From assembly GCA_951799425.1 (NCBI GenBank), contig OX637406.1, positions 24,980,390 through 25,044,389 on the forward strand: DNA of 64,000 bases. Reading direction: 5' to 3'. This stretch comes from Ilex aquifolium. Its lineage: Eukaryota; Streptophyta; Magnoliopsida; Aquifoliales; Aquifoliaceae. Under the pieces are notes generated by a model, which made no database searches, was not told the DNA's origin, and worked only from the letters and a program-made list of their open reading frames with translations. The position numbers and the translations under genes were made by a program. Shown here piece by piece: positions 59,121 through 64,000 of the stretch (the stretch's first letter is position 1; each line of letters begins with the position of its first letter).

Positions 59121-62100
59121 ATGTCTTGTACATCAATGAAACTGAATTGTGAAGTGATGTGCAGGATGGACGGGATACGAGGACGAGGACGTGGGCGTGG
59201 TCGTGGAGGTCAAGCAAATCCACCACCACCACCACCTCCCGATGCCATGAACGACATCTACCAATGCTTACGGGAACTCACCACTCTGGTTCAAAACCAG
59301 AATGGAAACAACAACAACCACAACAACCATAATGGGGGAGCTCACCCACTAGCCCAAGTACCGGGCAACGGGGATGAGAATCGGAGAATGGTGGTTCTTC
59401 GAGAGTTTCAAAGACAACGCCCACCCACGTTCCAAGGGAGCTCAAATCCTTTGGATGCGGATAGATGGATCCGCCGAGTGAAGAAAATCTGTGACGGTAT
59501 GGGTGTGGCTGATGAGCTTAGGGTCGGTTTGGCGACCTATTTATTGGAGGGAGAGGCCGACTATTGGTGGGATTCCGTAAAAAGAAGGAGGAACACCGAT
59601 GCACTTAGTTGGGAGGAGTTCGACCAAATCTTCCAAGACAAGTATTTTCCGGAGTCAGTTAGAGACCGGATGAAGACAGACTTTCTAGCTCTACGGCAGG
59701 GTAGCATGACGGTGGCTCAATACGAGAGGAGGTTTGACGAGCTATCCCGCTATGCCACCGAGTTCATATCCACTGAGGCCATGAGGGCCAAGCGCTTTGA
59801 GCAGGGATTGAGGCCTGCCATCAGGGAGAAGCTTGTGGCACACAAGATCCGGGAATATGGAGATCTTGTGGATAGAGCAGCACTTGTGGAGAGGGACATG
59901 GAGGATACTCAGCGGCGACAGAGCCTTATGAGAGGAGGTCCGATCAGGACGGGCCCTAGCACCAGTGGAGTGCAGCGAGCGGCACCTTACCGGCGCCCAG
60001 ATCAGGCAGGGGGACAGAGACCTCAGGTAGCTCGAGGAGCAGGAGGTGTACCGGGGAGGACAGCCACAGACCCTCGTCAGTGTTTCGCATGTGGAGGAGT
60101 GGGGCACTTCAGACACAATTGCCCATCACTTCCACCGAGGGACAACCAAACGACAGGACTAGTGGCTGCAAACAAGCCACTACAGCAACAGAGGCCGTTG
60201 GGAGCTCTAGCCCCAGGCGGCACCACTCAGGGGAGAATATTTGCTTTGACCCAGCCAGAGGAGGACATTGTCAACGCCGTTGTGGAAGGTATCGCCCTTA
60301 TTTATAATTCTTGGGCCCATATATTATTTGACCCCGGTGCAACACACTCATTTGTACGCACAACATACGCACTTGATTTGGGATTGAGTTTCGCGAAGTT
60401 AGAGCCTGTTATGAATATTAGCTTGCCCACGGGAGAACGGTTAGATTCTAGCCGAGTCTGCAAGGATTGCGTGCTTCGCATTGGGGAGCACGAATTGATC
60501 GTGGATTTGATTGCCTTAGAGATAAAGGGGTATGATGTGATTTTTGGGATGAACTTGTTGTCCGCCTTCAGGGCGGTAATGGATTGTTTCCGCAAGCGGA
60601 TTACATTTCAGTTACCGGGAGGAGTCGTTTTTAGTTTTGTGAATAACCGAGATTCTTTCCATCCATTTCCTACTACGGGTAGTAGATTCTTAAAAGCAAA
60701 AGCGGGAAGTCAATTGAGTTTCCTAGCTAGCTTGATGGGAGATGACCGGGATAAACTCCACACGGATGTGGTGTTCATTGTATCGGAGTTTTCAGATGTT
60801 TTTCCCGAGGAACTACCCGGATTACCGCCACATAGGGAAATTGAATTCAAGATCGATCTCTATCCGGGAATCGAACCCATATCTATTGCTCCCTACCGGA
60901 TGGCACCTTTGGAGTTGAAGGAGCTAAGGAAGCAATTGGATCATTTGTTGACGATTGGGTTTATCCGTCTCAGCACTTCACCCTGGGGAGCCCCGGTCCT
61001 CTTTGTGAAGAAAACGGATGAGACTCTACGATTGTGCACGGATTATCGGAGGTTGAATAGGGTTACCGTGAAGAATAAGTATCCGTTGCCGAGAATTGAT
61101 GACTTATTTGATCAGTTGAAGGGGTCGAAGTATTACTCCAAGATTGATCTTCGCACGGGGTATCATCAGCTGCGGATTAAGGAGGAGGATATTCCTAAGA
61201 CTGCTTTCCGTACCCGGTATGGTCACTTCGAGTATACGGTGATGCCGTTCGGATTGACTAATGCCCCCGCAGCCTTCATGGATTTGATGCACAGAGTCTT
61301 CCGATCTTACCTCGACCAATTTGTCATTGTGTTTATTGATGACATATTGGTTTACTCACAGACTCGGGAGGAACATGCTCGTCATCTCTCTATGGTGCTA
61401 CAAACATTGAGAGAACATAAGTTATATGCGAAGATGAGCAAGTGTGAGTTCTGGATGAAGGAAGTGAAGTTCCTTGGTCATGTTGTGTCCGAGCAAGGAG
61501 TAGCGGTTGATCCCGCAAAGATTGAGGCCGTGATGAAATGGGAACCCCCGAAGAACGTAACGGAAGTCCGGAGTTTCTTGGGGTTAGCCGGCTATTATCG
61601 TAGGTTTGTGGAAGGGTTCTCCAAGCTTGCGATGCCGATGACTCGCCTCATAAAGAAGGGGGAGAAATTTCTATGGACTCAAGCGTGTGAACTAGCTTTT
61701 CGCACCTTGAAGGAGAAGTTGACGACGGCACCTATCCTCATTATTCCGAGTAGTGGGGAGGGCTACGATGTCTACACCGATGCTTCACTACGAGGCTTGG
61801 GATGCGTTCTAATGCAAGGAGGGAAAGTAGTAGCTTATGGCTCGAGACAACTCAAGGTACATGAGCAGAATTATCCCACACACGACTTGGAGCTGGCTGC
61901 GGTGGTGTTTGCTCTTAAGTTGTGGAGATGTTATTTATACGGTGAAAAATTTCAAGTGTTCTCGGACCATAAAAGCCTCAAGTATATCTTCACACAGAAA
62001 GACTTGAATCTCCGGCAGAGAAGGTGGATTGAGTACTTGGAAGATTATGAGTTCACGCTCAACTACCATCCGGGGAAGGCCAATGTAGTTGCCGACGCTC

Positions 62101-63671
62101 TTAGCAGGAAGTCTCGGGGTGAAATCAATTCTCTTGCGGTAAATAGGTGGAAAATGATTGATGCATTGGGGAAGTACGAGCTATGGGTGGATGGACCGGA
62201 GTATCAACCCTATCTATTTAACCTTGTAGCTCAACCGACACTTCTGCAACGGGTGGTGGAGTTACAATGCCTGGATTCGGAACTCGATTTGATTAGAACC
62301 CGATTGGAGAATGGAGAAGCGATTGAAGGATGGTCTTGGAAGAATGGAGAGTTGAGATATGGGGAGAAGCTATGTGTTCCCAATGATTCGTCCCTAAAGG
62401 AGGAAATACTTGGAGAGTGTCATCGCTCCAAGTTTGCTATCCACCCCGGTAGCACAAAGATGTATAGGGACATGAAGCGTCAATACTGGTGGAGGGGAAT
62501 GAAGCGAGATGTGGCCAAGTATGTGGCAAAATGTGCGGTGTGCCAGCAGGTGAAGATTGAGCATCAAAGGTCAGGAGGAGTCCTACAGTCCTTGCCTATC
62601 CCAGAATGGAAGTGGGATCACATCACCATGGACTTTGTGTCAGGCTTTCCACGGACTTCACGAGGGCATAATGTCGTATGGGTCATTGTTGATAGACTCA
62701 CCAAGTCTGCTCACTTCTTGAGTATGAAGACTACTGACACGTTAGAGACCCTGAGCAAGCTCTATATTCGCGAGATAGTGAGGTTGCATGGAGTTCCGCT
62801 ATCCATTGTGTCGGATCGTGATTCTCGTTTCGTAGCGCAATTTTGGCAAAGTCTTCAAAGAGCTATGGGAACAGAGTTGCACTTCAGCACCGCTTTTCAT
62901 CCCCAAACGGATGGCCAATCCGAGAGGGTGATACAGATTGTGGAGGATATGTTACGCGCTTGCACGTTGGACTTCAAGGGGAGTTGGAATGACCACTTAC
63001 CGTTGGTGGAGTTTGCTTACAACAACAGCTATCAGGAAAGTATTGGGATGGCACCGTATGAAGCATTGTATGGAAGACCATGTCGATCACCGACGTGTTG
63101 GTTAGAAGCCGGCGAGAGTAGTTTGTTGGGACCGGACATTGTTCGGGAAACTACGGAGAAGATTCAACTCATCCGAGAGAGGCTACGGACGGCGCAAAGT
63201 AGACAGAAGAGCTATGCGGACCACAGACGAAGACCCTTAGAATTCAAGGTGGGAGACTACGTATTTCTCAAAGTGTCGCCCAAGAAAGGAGTATTTAGAT
63301 TCGGCAAGAAGGGAAAGTTAGCGCCAAGATATACCGGGCCATTTGAAGTGATCAAAGTGGTGGGCAAAGCGGCGTATCAGTTGCGATTACCAGCTCAGTT
63401 GTCTGGGGTACACGACGTGTTCCACGTGTCGATGTTGAGAAAGTGTCAATCGGATGCAACGCCGGTCGTAAACTTGGAAGATATTGAAATTCAGGAGGGA
63501 GCAACCTATGAAGAACAACCGTTGAAGATTCTCGATACCAAAGAGAAGGTACTCCGTAACAAAGTCATCCGACTAGTGAAGGTTTTGTGGCAACACCATG
63601 GAGTGGAAGAAGCTACTTGGGAACCGGAGCTAGAAATGCGAGAGAAGTACCCGTACATCTTCGCTACTTGA
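59121..63671 (+). CDS. gag-pol: Gag-Pol polyprotein of the young Tekay element (1516 aa)
   Basis: One frame encodes all functions needed for retrotransposition in the cytoplasmic particle and integration in the nucleus. Approximate residues: gag core 96-262; CCHC knuckle 321-334 ([14 protein letters not shown]); protease D-x-G-A-T-H-S at 404-410; RT about 580-860 with the catalytic D740-D741 pair in [10 protein letters not shown]; RNase H from about 885 (YTDAS); integrase HHCC region from about 1108 and catalytic D1171, D1232, E1268 (D-35-E spacing); GPY/F module near 1404; chromodomain-like end about 1474-1516 ([18 protein letters not shown]). Four in-frame ATGs lie close together (59121, 59136, 59157, 59166); the last starts the GRG-rich gag and is also plausible. 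Length and domain order fit Tekay chromoviruses, whose gag and pol are commonly one frame. Confidence 0.95.
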   Translation: MSCTSMKLNCEVMCRMDGIRGRGRGRGRGGQANPPPPPPPDAMNDIYQCLRELTTLVQNQNGNNNNHNNHNGGAHPLAQVPGNGDENRRMVVLREFQRQRPPTFQGSSNPLDADRWIRRVKKICDGMGVADELRVGLATYLLEGEADYWWDSVKRRRNTDALSWEEFDQIFQDKYFPESVRDRMKTDFLALRQGSMTVAQYERRFDELSRYATEFISTEAMRAKRFEQGLRPAIREKLVAHKIREYGDLVDRAALVERDMEDTQRRQSLMRGGPIRTGPSTSGVQRAAPYRRPDQAGGQRPQVARGAGGVPGRTATDPRQCFACGGVGHFRHNCPSLPPRDNQTTGLVAANKPLQQQRPLGALAPGGTTQGRIFALTQPEEDIVNAVVEGIALIYNSWAHILFDPGATHSFVRTTYALDLGLSFAKLEPVMNISLPTGERLDSSRVCKDCVLRIGEHELIVDLIALEIKGYDVIFGMNLLSAFRAVMDCFRKRITFQLPGGVVFSFVNNRDSFHPFPTTGSRFLKAKAGSQLSFLASLMGDDRDKLHTDVVFIVSEFSDVFPEELPGLPPHREIEFKIDLYPGIEPISIAPYRMAPLELKELRKQLDHLLTIGFIRLSTSPWGAPVLFVKKTDETLRLCTDYRRLNRVTVKNKYPLPRIDDLFDQLKGSKYYSKIDLRTGYHQLRIKEEDIPKTAFRTRYGHFEYTVMPFGLTNAPAAFMDLMHRVFRSYLDQFVIVFIDDILVYSQTREEHARHLSMVLQTLREHKLYAKMSKCEFWMKEVKFLGHVVSEQGVAVDPAKIEAVMKWEPPKNVTEVRSFLGLAGYYRRFVEGFSKLAMPMTRLIKKGEKFLWTQACELAFRTLKEKLTTAPILIIPSSGEGYDVYTDASLRGLGCVLMQGGKVVAYGSRQLKVHEQNYPTHDLELAAVVFALKLWRCYLYGEKFQVFSDHKSLKYIFTQKDLNLRQRRWIEYLEDYEFTLNYHPGKANVVADALSRKSRGEINSLAVNRWKMIDALGKYELWVDGPEYQPYLFNLVAQPTLLQRVVELQCLDSELDLIRTRLENGEAIEGWSWKNGELRYGEKLCVPNDSSLKEEILGECHRSKFAIHPGSTKMYRDMKRQYWWRGMKRDVAKYVAKCAVCQQVKIEHQRSGGVLQSLPIPEWKWDHITMDFVSGFPRTSRGHNVVWVIVDRLTKSAHFLSMKTTDTLETLSKLYIREIVRLHGVPLSIVSDRDSRFVAQFWQSLQRAMGTELHFSTAFHPQTDGQSERVIQIVEDMLRACTLDFKGSWNDHLPLVEFAYNNSYQESIGMAPYEALYGRPCRSPTCWLEAGESSLLGPDIVRETTEKIQLIRERLRTAQSRQKSYADHRRRPLEFKVGDYVFLKVSPKKGVFRFGKKGKLAPRYTGPFEVIKVVGKAAYQLRLPAQLSGVHDVFHVSMLRKCQSDATPVVNLEDIEIQEGATYEEQPLKILDTKEKVLRNKVIRLVKVLWQHHGVEEATWEPELEMREKYPYIFAT

Positions 63672-63697
63672 GGTAAGTTTCGAGGACGAAACTTTCT

Positions 63698-63712
63698 TTA
63701 AGGGAGGTGGAT
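63698..63712 (+). other. Polypurine tract of the young Tekay element
   Basis: AAGGGAGGTGGAT lies directly before the 3' LTR and just after 'CGAGGACGAAACTTTC', a block conserved in N1 and N2. Confidence 0.85.
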
Positions 63713-64000
63713 TGTAACGCCCTGTATTTTTCTTTTATAAATACGTATATAGATATATATAGTAAATAATTAATGTAAAAATGTGGACATGTGTAATGAT
63801 GTAAGAATGAGCTATATGGGTTGTAATAATAGGAGAAATGCTAGAGATGCATATAGATTGGGAAATTTACGTGTCGAAGATGTTTAAACTTGGAAAGGGT
63901 GAATAGAAAAGTTTCTAAAGGTTTTTAGGTCAAAATAATGCTTCCATTGAATCCGGAAGGTCGAACAACCTTGGGAGAGGCAATATGAGGTGTATTGGAA
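63713..64000 (+). repeat. 3' LTR of the young Tekay element (first 288 bases)
   Basis: It starts TGTAACGCCCTG and follows 56502-56789 base for base as far as I can see. It is cut by the window end. Confidence 0.93.

Larger units (their letters stand above)
56502..64000 (+). mobile_element. Young Tekay-type chromovirus (right end outside window); looks whole as far as visible
   Basis: 5' LTR 56502-58964, primer site, one gag-pol frame 59121-63671, purine tract 63698-63712, and the first 288 bases of the 3' LTR. Preceding bases GAGGT (56497-56501) should recur after the 3' LTR. By eye the visible 288 bases of the 3' LTR match the 5' LTR without a difference, which suggests a recent insertion. 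If the two LTRs are equally long, the element ends near 66175. Confidence 0.93.

Noticed and set aside
59121-63671. Possibility that the 1516-residue frame is a host gene
   Set aside because: Flanking LTRs, primer site and purine tract, and the complete gag-PR-RT-RH-IN-chromodomain order, show it is a retrotransposon polyprotein.

Overview
This window looks like gene-poor, probably pericentromeric DNA from a flowering-plant nuclear genome. Nearly everything I recognise is Ty3/gypsy LTR retrotransposon, of two lineages. Tekay/Del-type chromoviruses have an initiator-Met tRNA primer site, a chromodomain-like tail, and LTRs that begin TGTAACRCC and end GTTACA. Athila-type elements have a tRNA-Asp primer site, a long gag, and a 3' ORF region. 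I see no convincing host gene, tRNA, rRNA, CRISPR array or bacterial feature, and the species cannot be named from this sequence.

Layout. Bases 1-5985 hold an old, heavily decayed Tekay-type fossil on the + strand, cut off on its right. Bases 5986-11729 hold the 5' half of an Athila fossil on the - strand (Athila-0: LTR, primer site, gag, protease, RT), fused to the first fossil. After a 330-bp unclassified stretch, a + strand solo LTR (12060-14216) is flanked by GAGAA target duplications. From about 14222 to 56501 lies one large nest. The outer element is an Athila on the - strand (Athila-1; gag-pol at 50.3-55.8 kb, 3' ORF region and 3' LTR edge at 14.2-19.7 kb). A second Athila (Athila-2, 19717-49308, target duplication ATCAT) split Athila-1. 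A Tekay-type complex (20815-31020, target duplication CGAAT) split the 3' LTR of Athila-2, and a second Tekay-type insertion, later rearranged into a 3.6-kb direct duplication, lies inside Athila-2 (32276-41889). A further solo LTR (15285-17276, target duplication CCAAC) sits in the Athila-1 3' ORF region. Finally, a young Tekay element that looks whole as far as it is visible (56502 to beyond 64000) sits in the 5' LTR of Athila-1 and carries one 1516-residue gag-pol frame.

How the parts relate. The young Tekay element is close to two internally replaced, apparently non-autonomous relatives (23319-26603 and 35880-38285). These keep gag/protease sequence and the chromodomain end, but carry a repetitive AT-rich spacer in place of RT, RNase H and most of integrase. 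Part of that spacer looks derived from the LTR leader.

The most interesting general pattern is in the LTR promoters. Most LTRs here carry an array of short perfect palindromes (CGTTCGAACG, GTACCGGTAC, CCGTCCGGACGG or CTTCCGGAAG, depending on family) just upstream of a TATA box. Two lineages that are not closely related share nearly the same palindrome dimer. One Athila has a related array inside the element, ahead of its 3' ORF. Two LTRs also carry tandem canonical CArG boxes (CCTTATAAGG) in the transcribed leader.
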